Shown: positions 15,390-24,104 of the stretch, piece by piece | How positions within the stretch are numbered: position 1 is the stretch's first letter | How the letters are laid out: every line of letters begins with the position of its first letter | DNA from: CADEED01 sp039930985 | GTDB lineage: Bacteria > Pseudomonadota > Gammaproteobacteria > Steroidobacterales > Steroidobacteraceae | Reading direction: 5' to 3' | Assembly (NCBI GenBank): GCA_039930985.1 | Contig: JBDTSV010000054.1 | Location: forward strand, 1 to 45,294 | Length of the DNA stretch: 45,294 nt | The notes under the pieces: model-generated | Databases searched by the model: none | Told to the model about the DNA's origin: nothing | The model's input: the letters and a program-made list of their open reading frames with translations, nothing else | Program-made: the position numbers and the translations under genes

Positions 15390-18300
15390 ATGCCATCCCT
15401 GCTTCACCCACCCATTCCGGCGCCCAAGTCGCGCCAGCGCTGGCACCAGCTTTACGGCTCGGCGCGCAGTCTTGCGCTGGCCGAAGCCGTTGAATCGGAT
15501 ACGCGGCCGTACCTGGTCATCGCGCGCGATGCGCGCGAGCTGGATCAGTTGCGTTCCGAACTCGCATTCTTCCTGGGCGGCAGCCGGGCCATTCATGTAC
15601 TGCCGGACTGGGAAGTCCTGCCCTACGACCTGTTCTCACCGCACCCGGACATCATCTCCGAGCGCCTCGCCGCCCTGGCGGAGCTCCCGCGCCTCAAGTC
15701 CTCGGTGCTGCTGGCCGCGGCCGACACGCTCGGCCAGAAGATCGCGCCGCGCGGCTACGTCGATGGCCGCACCTTCAACCTCGCGGTCGGCGACAAACTT
15801 CCCATCGAGCCACTGCGCGCGCGGTTGGTGGAGTCCGGCTACGCCTCCGTTTCGCAAGTCAGTGCGCCCGGCGAGTTCGCGCTGCGTGGCTCGTTGTTCG
15901 ACGTGTTTCCGATGGGCGCCGAGACGCCGCTGCGCGTGGACCTGTTCGACGAGGAGATCGAGGCGATTCGCGAGTTCGATCCCGACACGCAACGTTCGGG
16001 CAATTCACTCAAACAAGTACGCCTGCTGCCGGGCCGCGAACTGCCGCTCGATGCCGATTCGGTCAAGGCATTCCGGCTGCGGTATCGCAAACGCTTCGAA
16101 GGCGACCCCACCAAGAGCGTGATCTATCGCGGCGTGAGCGATGGCCTGGCGCCACCCGGCATCGAGTTCTACCTGCCGCTGTTCTTCGATACCACCGACA
16201 CGCTGCTCGACTATCTACCGAAGGACACGGTGGTGTGCGCCGGCGCGGATCTTCCGGCGGCGGTGGAGCGGGCCGCGAAGAGCATCGCCGAACGCTATGA
16301 AGAGCGCCGGCATGACGTGGAACGTCCGGTGCTGGCGCCCGACGAACTCTATCTGCCGCCCGATGAGCTGCAGACACGGCTCGACACGTTCACGCGCATC
16401 GACTTCGAGAGCTTCAAGATCGAAGACCCGGTGCTCGGGCACAACTTCCCCACCGCCGCGCCCCAGGAATGGCGCGTGGACCTGCGCGCCGAACGGCCGC
16501 TGGCACCGCTCGAAGACTTCCTCGACACCTTTCCCGGGCGCGTGCTGCTGGCCGCCGACTCGGCCGGCCGGCGGGAAGTACTGCTCGAGATGTTGCGCGC
16601 GCATGGACTCAAGCCCGCGCCGGTGGCCGGCTGGCACGAGTTCGTCGAAAGCGTCGCACCCTTCGCACTGTGCGTGGCGCCGGAGATGGCCGGGCTCAGC
16701 ATCCTCACACCGCCCATCGCCGTCCTGGGCGAGGCGCAGCTCTTCGGGCAGCGGGCGCGCCAGGAACGGCGCCGGCGGCGCGCGGCTTCCGATCCGCAAG
16801 CCATCCTGCGCGACCTCACGGCGTTAGGGCCTGGCTCGCCAGTAGTGCACGAGGAATATGGAGTGGGCCGCTACATCGGCCTGCAAGTGATGCAGGTCGC
16901 CGGCCAGGACGGCGAATTCGTGGTGCTCGAATATGCCGGCGGCGACAAGCTGTATGTGCCCGTGCAGCAGCTGCACCTGGTGTCACGCTATTCCGGTGCC
17001 GCACCCGAGAGCGCGCCGCTGCACAAGCTCGGCACCGATCAATGGGCCAAGGCGCGCAAGCGCGCCGCCGACAAGATTCGCGACGTGGCGGCGGAGCTGC
17101 TGGATCTGTACGCGCAACGCCAGGCCAAGCGCGGACCGTCGATGCCGCAGCGCGAGCAGGAATACCAGGCGTTCGCCATCAGCTTCCCGTTCGAGGAAAC
17201 CGAGGACCAGGCCGAAGCCATCCGCCAGGTGCTCAAGGATCTGGCGAGCGAGAAACCCATGGATCGCGTGGTGTGCGGCGACGTGGGATTCGGCAAGACC
17301 GAGGTGGCGATGCGTGCGGCGTTCATCGCCGCACAAGCCGGCAAACAGGTGGCGGTGCTGGTGCCCACCACGTTGCTCGCCGAGCAGCACACCAACAACT
17401 TCCGCGATCGCTTCGCCGACTGGCCGGTGCGCATCGAATCGCTGTCACGCTTCCGCACCGGCAAGGAATCGAACGCGGTACTGGACGGCATCGAACGCGG
17501 CACGGTCGACATCGTCATCGCCACGCACCGGCTGTTGCATGCCAACGTGCGCTTCAAGGATCTTGGGCTCGTCATCGTCGACGAGGAACACCGCTTCGGT
17601 GTGCGCGACAAGGAAAAGCTCAAGACGCTGCGCGCCGAAGTGCACGTGCTGACGCTCACCGCCACGCCGATTCCGCGGACGCTGAACATGGCGCTCGGGG
17701 GCCTGCGCGATCTGTCGCTGATTACCACGCCGCCGGCCGAACGGCTGGCCATCAAGACGTTCGTGACGGAGTGGCACGCGCCGACGTTGCGCGAAGCCGC
17801 GCTACGCGAATTCCGCCGCGGCGGCCAGGTGTACTTCGTGCACAACGTGGTAGAGACCATCGAGAAGACCGCGCAGGAACTGCAGAAACTGATCCCGGAA
17901 GCCGACGCGCGCGTCGCTCACGGCCAGATGCGCGAGCGCGATCTCGAGCAGCTCATGGTCGATTTCTATCACCGCCGCTTCAACCTGCTGGTGTGCACCA
18001 CGATCATCGAAAGCGGCATCGACGTGCCCACCGCCAATACCATCATGATCGATCGTGCCGACAAGCTGGGGCTGGCGCAGCTGCACCAGTTGCGTGGCCG
18101 CGTCGGCCGTTCGCATCACCGCGCCTATGCCTACCTGCTGACGCCGCCGCGCAAGGCGTTGTCGCTCGACGCCGTCAAGCGCCTCGAGGCGATCGAATCG
18201 CTCGAAGAGCTTGGCGCGGGATTCGTGCTTGCCACGCACGACCTGGAGATCCGCGGCGCCGGCGAATTGTTAGGCGAGTCGCAGAGTGGCGAGCTGACCG

Positions 18301-18881
18301 AGATCGGCCTCTCGTTGTACCTTGACCTGCTCGAGCAGGCCGTCAAGGCGATGAAGGAAGGCCGCGAGCCCAACCTCGATCGGCCGCTGGCGGCCACTGC
18401 CGAAGTGGAACTGCGCCTACCTTCGCTGCTGCCGGAAAGCTATGTGGCCGACGTTCCCGTGCGACTCGCGATGTACAAGCGCCTGGCGGCAGCCCCTGAC
18501 AATCCCGCCATCGATCTGCTCACCGAGGAAATCGTCGACCGCTTCGGGCCACTGCCGCCCCCGGCCACGAATCTGTTGCGCGTGGCAAGACTCAAACTGG
18601 CCGCTCGCGCCATCGGAATCCGCCGACTCGATCTCGGGGCGCAGGGTGGATATGCGCTGTTCGAGGAGCAGAACCAGGTCGATCCTCGCGCGGTCATCCG
18701 CCTGGTGCAGCACCCTGATCGCGACTACCGGCTGGAAGGCGCTCTCAAGCTACGCATATCGATTGAGACCGACGAAGGAAGCGAACGCTTCGAGTTCGCC
18801 GAGAAGTTCCTGAACGAGCTCAAGGGCGCGCCAGCCCCGGCGGCGCCCACGCCGCACAAGCAACCCGCCCCGAAACGCTGA
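15390..18881 (+). CDS. mfd: Transcription-repair coupling factor
   Basis: Mfd, 1163 residues: removes RNA polymerase stalled at DNA lesions and recruits UvrA. Seen in order: UvrB-like N-terminal module ('DWEVLPYDLFSPHPDIISERL'); the RNA polymerase interacting domain with 'GSPVVHEEYGVGRYIGL'; a RecG-like translocase with motif I GDVGFGKTEVAMRAAF, DEEH box 'LVIVDEEHRFGVRDKEKLK', 'LTATPIPRTLNMAL' and motif VI 'GRVGRSHHRAYAYLL'; and the C-terminal TRCF domain. The start is the ATG at 15390 (MPSLLHPPIPAP), since an upstream in-frame TTG adds only non-conserved residues. Length fits the family (about 1150). Two rare TTA leucine codons occur, both in GTTAGG. Confidence 0.96.
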   Translation: MPSLLHPPIPAPKSRQRWHQLYGSARSLALAEAVESDTRPYLVIARDARELDQLRSELAFFLGGSRAIHVLPDWEVLPYDLFSPHPDIISERLAALAELPRLKSSVLLAAADTLGQKIAPRGYVDGRTFNLAVGDKLPIEPLRARLVESGYASVSQVSAPGEFALRGSLFDVFPMGAETPLRVDLFDEEIEAIREFDPDTQRSGNSLKQVRLLPGRELPLDADSVKAFRLRYRKRFEGDPTKSVIYRGVSDGLAPPGIEFYLPLFFDTTDTLLDYLPKDTVVCAGADLPAAVERAAKSIAERYEERRHDVERPVLAPDELYLPPDELQTRLDTFTRIDFESFKIEDPVLGHNFPTAAPQEWRVDLRAERPLAPLEDFLDTFPGRVLLAADSAGRREVLLEMLRAHGLKPAPVAGWHEFVESVAPFALCVAPEMAGLSILTPPIAVLGEAQLFGQRARQERRRRRAASDPQAILRDLTALGPGSPVVHEEYGVGRYIGLQVMQVAGQDGEFVVLEYAGGDKLYVPVQQLHLVSRYSGAAPESAPLHKLGTDQWAKARKRAADKIRDVAAELLDLYAQRQAKRGPSMPQREQEYQAFAISFPFEETEDQAEAIRQVLKDLASEKPMDRVVCGDVGFGKTEVAMRAAFIAAQAGKQVAVLVPTTLLAEQHTNNFRDRFADWPVRIESLSRFRTGKESNAVLDGIERGTVDIVIATHRLLHANVRFKDLGLVIVDEEHRFGVRDKEKLKTLRAEVHVLTLTATPIPRTLNMALGGLRDLSLITTPPAERLAIKTFVTEWHAPTLREAALREFRRGGQVYFVHNVVETIEKTAQELQKLIPEADARVAHGQMRERDLEQLMVDFYHRRFNLLVCTTIIESGIDVPTANTIMIDRADKLGLAQLHQLRGRVGRSHHRAYAYLLTPPRKALSLDAVKRLEAIESLEELGAGFVLATHDLEIRGAGELLGESQSGELTEIGLSLYLDLLEQAVKAMKEGREPNLDRPLAATAEVELRLPSLLPESYVADVPVRLAMYKRLAAAPDNPAIDLLTEEIVDRFGPLPPPATNLLRVARLKLAARAIGIRRLDLGAQGGYALFEEQNQVDPRAVIRLVQHPDRDYRLEGALKLRISIETDEGSERFEFAEKFLNELKGAPAPAAPTPHKQPAPKR

Positions 18882-18892
18882 AGCCGACCCGA

Positions 18893-18898
18893 TATACT
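18893..18898 (+). promoter_or_regulatory. Putative -10 element of csiV
   Basis: TATACT (5 of 6 matches) lies 8 bases (TTGCGCCC) before the csiV ATG in the 25-base gap after mfd. Transcription would start at about the ATG; there is no Shine-Dalgarno sequence. Confidence 0.45.
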
Positions 18899-18906
18899 TT
18901 GCGCCC

Positions 18907-19542
18907 ATGAAGCAAAACGGCCGATCCCGAACTCGTTCCCTGGCTACTGCCCTGCTGCTCGTGCTGGCGGTCGTCAGCGCATCGCCGCGATCCGCCGTAG
19001 CGCAGACCGCGCCCAGCCAGCGCGTCTACAACATCGAAGTCATCGTGTTCCGCAACATGAGCGGCCTGGGCGGGCCTGAGGACTGGAGCGCGAAACCGGT
19101 CGCGCGCGGACCCGACAAACCCGATGCGCCGGTGGTCGGCAAGTTCGTGCAGGCGATCGCCGCGCCGCAGTTCCAGCTCAACGACGTCGCGCAGAAATTG
19201 CAGAATACCTCTAACTATCAGCCGATCGCGCATTTCGCCTGGCAGCAGACCGCGAGCTCCTGGGGTTCACGCGCCGGATTCACGGTGGCGAAATTGGCCG
19301 GCAACGTGTCCGGCCTGACCGGCAGCATCTATCTCGAGAGCGGCGACCTGCTGCATCTCGGCATGGCGCTCAACTACCAGACCTCCAATCCGCCGGATGG
19401 CCTGGCCGCCGCGGCGGGCACCGTGTTCAACATGAACGAGTCGCAGCGCGTCAAGGTCGACAAGTTGGCCTATTTCGATCATCCGGCGTTCGGGGTGATC
19501 GCGCTGGTGACGCCGGCGAATCGGGCGACCGGCGGGCGATGA
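18907..19542 (+). CDS. csiV: CsiV family periplasmic protein
   Basis: A 211-residue exported protein with a signal peptide (basic start, hydrophobic core, likely cleavage AVA-Q near residue 32). The mature N-terminus 'RVYNIEVIVFRNMS' is the mark of the CsiV family (peptidoglycan-binding protein CsiV), which in gammaproteobacteria is commonly encoded just downstream of mfd, as here. Further family-like segments are 'YQPIAHFAWQQ' and the C-terminal 'LAYFDHPAFGVIALVTP'. CsiV in Vibrio affects cell shape and the response to D-amino acids; the role here is inferred from family only. Confidence 0.82.
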   Translation: MKQNGRSRTRSLATALLLVLAVVSASPRSAVAQTAPSQRVYNIEVIVFRNMSGLGGPEDWSAKPVARGPDKPDAPVVGKFVQAIAAPQFQLNDVAQKLQNTSNYQPIAHFAWQQTASSWGSRAGFTVAKLAGNVSGLTGSIYLESGDLLHLGMALNYQTSNPPDGLAAAAGTVFNMNESQRVKVDKLAYFDHPAFGVIALVTPANRATGGR

Positions 19543-19557
19543 CTGAATAGTGATTTG

Positions 19558-19599
19558 AGGCGTGCCCGCGCCTTTCACAGGTGTCGAGAGCCCTGCTCT
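19558..19599. terminator. Two weak hairpins between convergent csiV and the PAS-GGDEF gene
   Basis: AGGCG/CGCCT (19558-19562 and 19569-19573) with a 6-base loop, then AGAGC/GCTCT (19587-19591 and 19595-19599) with a CCT loop. Both stems have 5 bp. They lie where a shared terminator would be expected, but no long T-run follows either one. Confidence 0.35.
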
Positions 19600-20525
19600 T
19601 ACCTGAAGTCCACTTCTTCCGCGACGATGATGCGATTGCGTCCCTGCTCCTTGGCCCGCGCCACCGCCATCTCCACCGCCTTCAGGAACCCTTCCGCGGT
19701 GTCTTCGGGTCGCGCGGTGTGGATGGCCACGCCGCCGCTCACGGTCACGTACTTCTGGGTCGAACGCGGGTGATGAATCTGCTGTTCACGGACGCGATGC
19801 GCGACCGTGGTGGCGTGCTGGATCACGTGATCGGCGGTGGTGCCGTGCATGAGCACGATGACACTGGCGCCTTCCCAGCGCCCGACGATGTCGGTACCGC
19901 GGCGGAACGAGCCGGCGATCGCGCGTGCGACGCGCTTGATCACGGCGTCGCCGCCGGCGCGCTCGAAGACCTCGTTGTATGGCCCTAACTGGTCGATGTC
20001 GAACAAGAGCAGCGCGATGTCGGTCTTGTCGCGTTGCGCGAGCAGGAAGTCGCGTTTGAGTACGTCTTCGAAATAGTAACGCGAGGCGAGACCGGTGAGC
20101 CGGTCTTCACGCACCCAGTTGGGCAGGCCGCGGATGCCGGTGTCGCCAGTGCGCACGCGGGTACCGCCTTCGCGATGGTAGCCGATGAGGTGCGTGGCCT
20201 TGCCCTCGCCGTTGCGCAGCGGGTAAATCTGCATGTCGTTGACGAATACCGTGCCGTCCTTGCGCAGGTTGCGCACCAGCACGCGTACCGGCTCGTTGTG
20301 GCGCAGCGCCTCACGCAGCGAATCGAGCTCCTGCTGATCGCGGTCCTCGCCTTGCAACAAGCGCAGGTTCTTGCCTAACAAATCCGAGGTTTCATAACCG
20401 GTGAGGCGGCAGAACGCGGTATTGACGTAGACGACCAGGCGATCGCCCGTGGCCTCGCAGATGACGACGCCGTCGGGTGAGACATCGAGTGCGCCGCGCA
20501 GGAATTCTCCCTGGAACCCGTTCAT
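19599..20525 (-). CDS. LOV-like PAS protein with degenerate GGDEF domain
   Basis: A 308-residue soluble protein. Residues 10-120 form a PAS domain closest to LOV: 'FCRLTGYETSDLLGKN' then GKNLRLLQG (51-59), which aligns with the LOV flavin motif GRNCRFLQG but has Leu54 in place of the photoactive Cys. The closing strand reads IGYHRE where LOV has a flavin-contacting Gln. Residues 140-308 form a GGDEF domain that keeps 'DRLTGLASR' and the metal-site 'LFDIDQL', but the signature reads W-EGASV (218-222) instead of Y-GGDEF, so cyclase activity is not expected. A signalling or binding role through protein contacts is more likely. Its start overlaps the nagZ stop (ATGA). Confidence 0.85.
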   Translation of the reverse strand: MNGFQGEFLRGALDVSPDGVVICEATGDRLVVYVNTAFCRLTGYETSDLLGKNLRLLQGEDRDQQELDSLREALRHNEPVRVLVRNLRKDGTVFVNDMQIYPLRNGEGKATHLIGYHREGGTRVRTGDTGIRGLPNWVREDRLTGLASRYYFEDVLKRDFLLAQRDKTDIALLLFDIDQLGPYNEVFERAGGDAVIKRVARAIAGSFRRGTDIVGRWEGASVIVLMHGTTADHVIQHATTVAHRVREQQIHHPRSTQKYVTVSGGVAIHTARPEDTAEGFLKAVEMAVARAKEQGRNRIIVAEEVDFR

Positions 20526-21574
20526 GCATTTCCCGCGGTGAGTTTGAGCTTCGGCGCCGCGGTCGAGCGGGCCAGCAAATCCTGGCTCGCGCGCCATGCG
20601 TCACTGGCGTAAAGGGTGGCGCGCTCCGGCGCCGCGCGACCGCGCATGCGTACCAGGCGCAGGTGCGCGGCCGGGTCGACCTCGAACTCGAGTTCATCGA
20701 GCAGCCTGGCCACGCTCGCACGGTTGTTGCACACCGGCAGCACATCGCAGCCGGCGGCGAGTGCCGCGGTTGCGCGCGCCACAATGTCGCCGAATTCCGC
20801 GGCCCCACCCATGGAAAGATCGTCGGTGAACACCGCACCCTCGAATCGCAGCTCTTCGCGCAACGCATTCTGGACCCACTTGCGCGACAGGCTGGCGGGC
20901 GCGGGGTCGACCGCGGGGAACAACACGTGGGCGACCATGACGCCCGGCAGGCCGTTAGCGATCAGGCGGCGATAGGGCAACACGTCGTTGCCCAGCTCGT
21001 CCCAGGGCCGTCTATCTACCGGCAGCGACTGGTGCGAGTCGGCGACCACGGCGCCGTGCCCGGGGAAATGTTTGGCGGTGGCGGCCATGCCGGCATCCTT
21101 CATGCCGGACAGGTAGGCGAGCGCGAGTTGCGCGACCGCTTCCGGCTTCGCATGAAACGCGCGATCGCCGATGACCTCGCTCACGCCGTAGTCGAGATCC
21201 ACGCAGGGCGCGAACGACAGGTCGACCCCGTGCGCACGCAACTCGGCGGCCATGAGCCAACCCATGGAGCGAGCCAGCGCGAGGCCGTGCCTGGCATCGA
21301 GATCGAATTCGTGGCCGATACGCCGTGGCGGCGGCAACGCCGAGAAGCCGGGACGGAAGCGTTGCACTCGCCCGCCCTCCTGATCGACGGCGACGATGAG
21401 CGCGGGCTGGCGTACCGCGTGAATGTCCGCGACGAGGCGGCGCAACTGTTCGGAACTGGCGTAGTTGCGGGTGAAGAGGATCACGCTCCCCACGAGCGGA
21501 TGGCGCAGGACCTCGCGATCTTCGGGCGTCAGCTCGAGACCGGCCACATCGACCATGAGTGGGCCAAGGGTCAC
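20522..21574 (-). CDS. nagZ: Beta-N-acetylhexosaminidase
   Basis: NagZ, 350 residues, glycoside hydrolase family 3: cleaves N-acetylglucosamine from anhydromuropeptides during peptidoglycan recycling in the cytoplasm. Seen: 'LVGSVILFTRNY', 'VDQEGGRVQRF', the catalytic loop KHFPGHG with the following 'DSH' (Asp-His dyad), and the nucleophile Asp in 'VFTDDLSMGGA'. The start is GTG at 21574 (reading M-TLGPLMVD), because the family N-terminus includes 'LGPLMLD'; an ATG six codons later would cut into it. It follows rlmD by 3 bases. Confidence 0.95.
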   Translation of the reverse strand: MTLGPLMVDVAGLELTPEDREVLRHPLVGSVILFTRNYASSEQLRRLVADIHAVRQPALIVAVDQEGGRVQRFRPGFSALPPPRRIGHEFDLDARHGLALARSMGWLMAAELRAHGVDLSFAPCVDLDYGVSEVIGDRAFHAKPEAVAQLALAYLSGMKDAGMAATAKHFPGHGAVVADSHQSLPVDRRPWDELGNDVLPYRRLIANGLPGVMVAHVLFPAVDPAPASLSRKWVQNALREELRFEGAVFTDDLSMGGAAEFGDIVARATAALAAGCDVLPVCNNRASVARLLDELEFEVDPAAHLRLVRMRGRAAPERATLYASDAWRASQDLLARSTAAPKLKLTAGNA

Positions 21575-21577
21575 AAC

Positions 21578-22915
21578 TCAATTCCTGTCTAGTACAGCTA
21601 TCGATTCCACGTGTGTGGTGTGCGGAAACATATCAAGTACCCCGGCCGCGCGTAAGCGGAAGCCCAGCTCATGGGTCAGGACGCCCAGGTCTCGCGCCAG
21701 GGAACCTGTGTGGCATGAGATATACACCACCCTGCGCGGGGCGAGATGTGCCACGGCACTCAAAACCTCACGGGCCCCCACGCGTGGCGGGTCTAACAGC
21801 ACCTGATCGAACCCCCCACGCATCCACGGAATGTTGACGTCGGGCGCCACCGACAGGTCGGCGACGTGGAATTCGGCATTGGCGATGCCATTGGCGAGCG
21901 CATTGGCACGGGCCCGGCCAATGAGACCTGCCTCACCTTCCACGCCCACCACCGCGCGGGCGTGCCTGGCGAGGGGCAAGGTGAAGTTGCCGAGGCCGCA
22001 GTACAGGTCGAGCACCCGGTCGGCCGGGCCGACCTCCAGTAGTTCGATGGCCCTGGCAACCATGCCGGCGTTGATCGCGGCGTTGACCTGCACGAAGTCG
22101 CTGGGACCGAAATCGAGCTTCACGTCGAACGCTTCCAGCCGGTAGTGAAGATCGACCGGGCCCGGAGTCAGCGGCGCGATGGTATGTAGGCCGCCCGGCT
22201 GCAGCAGGATGCGCAGGCCATGGGCCTTCTCGAACGCGCGCAACGCTTCGAGGTCGGCGTCTGGCAACGGATCGAGTACGCGAAAAACCAGCACGCTCTC
22301 ACCATCGGACAAGGCGACTTCGATCTGCGGAATGCTGGCGCGGCGCTGCATGCCGGTCAGCAGGCCGGCGAGCGTACCCACCAACGCCCCCACGGGCTCC
22401 GCCAGCACCTCACAACGCTGTACGTCGGCGACATACTTGCCCTGCTTCTCGCGAAAGCCGACCAGGCTGCGGCCCTTCTTGTCGACGTAGCGTGAAGACA
22501 GGCGCGCGCGCCGCCGATAGTTCCAGTGCGGGCCTAACAACGGAGACAGCCATTCGGCCGGTTGCACGTTGCCGATGCGCTCGAGATTGGCGGCGAGTTC
22601 CTTTTGCTTGGACTCGATCTGCGCCGTCGGATCGAGGTGCTGCAACGCGCAGCCACCGCAGACACCGAAATGCGCGCACTTGGGCTCGGCGCGCGCCGGC
22701 GAACGCTCGTGAATTTCGACAAGGTCGGCTTCGTCGTGGCTCTTGTGAAAGCTGCGGCGCCGGAAGCTCACGCGCTCGCCCGGCAACGCACCGGCAATGA
22801 ACACTGTCTTGCCGGTGGTCTCCCCGCCGCGCACCACTCCTTCGGCTTCATGCGTGAGATCGACGACCACGCCGGTCTCAACCGCCGCCTGCGCCGCGCG
22901 CGCGGGCTTGCTCAC
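21578..22915 (-). CDS. rlmD: 23S rRNA (uracil(1939)-C(5))-methyltransferase
   Basis: RlmD, 445 residues: methylates U1939 of 23S rRNA using S-adenosylmethionine. N-terminal TRAM domain ('VVDLTHEAEGVVR', 'VFIAGALPGERVSF'); iron-sulfur cysteines in 'KCAHFGVCGGCALQHL' with a fourth in 'VQRCEVL'; SAM-binding 'RVLDLYCGLGNFTLPLA'; 'VLLDPPRVGA'; and the catalytic cysteine in 'YISCHTGSLARD'. The start is the GTG at 22915, which overlaps the stop of the preceding exonuclease (GTGA). Further upstream the frame is open but antisense-like and carries no family sequence. Confidence 0.94.
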   Translation of the reverse strand: MSKPARAAQAAVETGVVVDLTHEAEGVVRGGETTGKTVFIAGALPGERVSFRRRSFHKSHDEADLVEIHERSPARAEPKCAHFGVCGGCALQHLDPTAQIESKQKELAANLERIGNVQPAEWLSPLLGPHWNYRRRARLSSRYVDKKGRSLVGFREKQGKYVADVQRCEVLAEPVGALVGTLAGLLTGMQRRASIPQIEVALSDGESVLVFRVLDPLPDADLEALRAFEKAHGLRILLQPGGLHTIAPLTPGPVDLHYRLEAFDVKLDFGPSDFVQVNAAINAGMVARAIELLEVGPADRVLDLYCGLGNFTLPLARHARAVVGVEGEAGLIGRARANALANGIANAEFHVADLSVAPDVNIPWMRGGFDQVLLDPPRVGAREVLSAVAHLAPRRVVYISCHTGSLARDLGVLTHELGFRLRAAGVLDMFPHTTHVESIAVLDRN

Positions 22916-23688
22916 GTGTCGAGGGTCCAGGCCGCCAGGAATTCGTCGAAGTGCGGTAGTTTGACCTCGGTGAGCCAGGCACGCGTGCGCGCCAGCTCTT
23001 CGGCCAACGCAGCATCGGTCAGCCGGCCGCGCATGTGCTGGAAGCGCAGGAATATGAGCCAGGTGTTGATGACGTCGGTCTCGCAGTAGCGGCGGATACG
23101 CGTGAGCTCGCCACGGCGATAGGCGCCCCACACCTGGGAACCGTCGAATCCGAGTTTGCCGGGAAATCCCAACAACACCGCGGTGTCGGACAGCGATGCG
23201 CGCGCCCGGACCTGATAACCCGAGAGCACGTCCATGACGTCGACGTGACGCCAATGGAATCTGCCGAGATAGTTGTTGTAGCGAAAGGCGTTGTCTTCGT
23301 CGCCGGTTTCCCAGTAGCGCGGCGCCTGCACTTTGAAGCGCAGCGCCCGGTAGTGCAGCACCGGCAGGTCGAAGCCGCCGCCATTCCAGCTCACGAGCTC
23401 CGGCGTGAATTTGTCGATGCCGTCGAAGAAGCGTTCCACGAGCTCGCGTTCGGATGCACCCTCCTCGCCGAGGCTCCAGACGCGGAAACCCTCGCGCGAA
23501 CGGAATGCGCAGGAGATGGCGACGATTCGATGTTGTTCGTGCGGCAGGAAGTCGCTGCCGGATTCCTGCCGCGCGCGTGCCTGCATGGCTTTGCCGACTT
23601 CGTCATCGGAAAGTCCGTCGAGGCCGAAAAGCTTGCGGCCGAATTCCACGTCCGGCACGGTTTCGATGTCGAACACGAGGGTGTTCAT
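22912..23688 (-). CDS. 3'-5' exonuclease, PolB-like exonuclease family
   Basis: A 258-residue predicted DEDDy exonuclease (DNA_pol_B_exo2 type). Catalytic acids seen: D-x-E in 'LVFDIETVPD' (Exo I), Asp in 'LVSWNGGGFDLPVLHYRAL' (Exo II) and Tyr...Asp in 'RRYCETDVINTWLIFLR' (Exo III). The 'HRIVAISCAF' and 'HVDVMDVLSGY' blocks are family-typical. The substrate (probably single-stranded nucleic acid) is not known. It lies between acpS and rlmD with ATGA/GTGA overlaps on both sides. Confidence 0.85.
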   Translation of the reverse strand: MNTLVFDIETVPDVEFGRKLFGLDGLSDDEVGKAMQARARQESGSDFLPHEQHRIVAISCAFRSREGFRVWSLGEEGASERELVERFFDGIDKFTPELVSWNGGGFDLPVLHYRALRFKVQAPRYWETGDEDNAFRYNNYLGRFHWRHVDVMDVLSGYQVRARASLSDTAVLLGFPGKLGFDGSQVWGAYRRGELTRIRRYCETDVINTWLIFLRFQHMRGRLTDAALAEELARTRAWLTEVKLPHFDEFLAAWTLDT

Positions 23689-24104
23689 CGCTTGCGGGCT
23701 TTCGCCGGGCGTTTCTTCTTCGCGGGCGCGGTCTCGAGCACCGCCACGGCAACGATGAGACCGGCTTCGTCGGTGAGCGTGACGTGCCCGCCGCCGATGC
23801 CTAACTTTCGACGGACCTTTTCGCCGCGCGGCGAATACGCCACTTCGGGCTTGCCCCAGGCGTTCTGCACGATGCCCACGTCGCGAATCCAGATTCCATG
23901 CGCAAAGCCCGTGCCCATGGCCTTGACGATGGCCTCCTTGGCCGCGAAACGCATGGCGAGAAAGCGCTCGATTCGCTTCGTTTTACCGAGCTGGGCGCGT
24001 TCGGCCGGCATGAGCAGCCGATCGATGAAGTGATCGCCGAATCTCGCCAGCACTTTCTTGATGCGCGCGGCCTCGAGCACGTCGACGCCGATACCGAAGA
24101 TCAT
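23685..24104 (-). CDS. acpS: Holo-[acyl-carrier-protein] synthase
   Basis: AcpS, 139 residues: transfers 4'-phosphopantetheine from coenzyme A to acyl carrier protein. Motifs: 'IFGIGVDVLEAARI' with the metal-binding Asp, 'RFLAMRFAAKEAIVKAMGTG' with the catalytic Glu/Lys, and 'VTLTDEAGLIVAVAV'. A Lys/Arg/Ala tail (about 14 residues) extends past the usual end. It has ATGA overlaps with pdxJ upstream and the exonuclease downstream; pdxJ-acpS is a very common pair. Confidence 0.95.
   Translation of the reverse strand: MIFGIGVDVLEAARIKKVLARFGDHFIDRLLMPAERAQLGKTKRIERFLAMRFAAKEAIVKAMGTGFAHGIWIRDVGIVQNAWGKPEVAYSPRGEKVRRKLGIGGGHVTLTDEAGLIVAVAVLETAPAKKKRPAKARKR

Noticed and set aside
16469..18325. 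Long +1-frame rightward reading frame inside mfd
   Set aside because: Arg/Ala/Gly-rich sequence without motifs, fully inside a gene with complete Mfd signatures.
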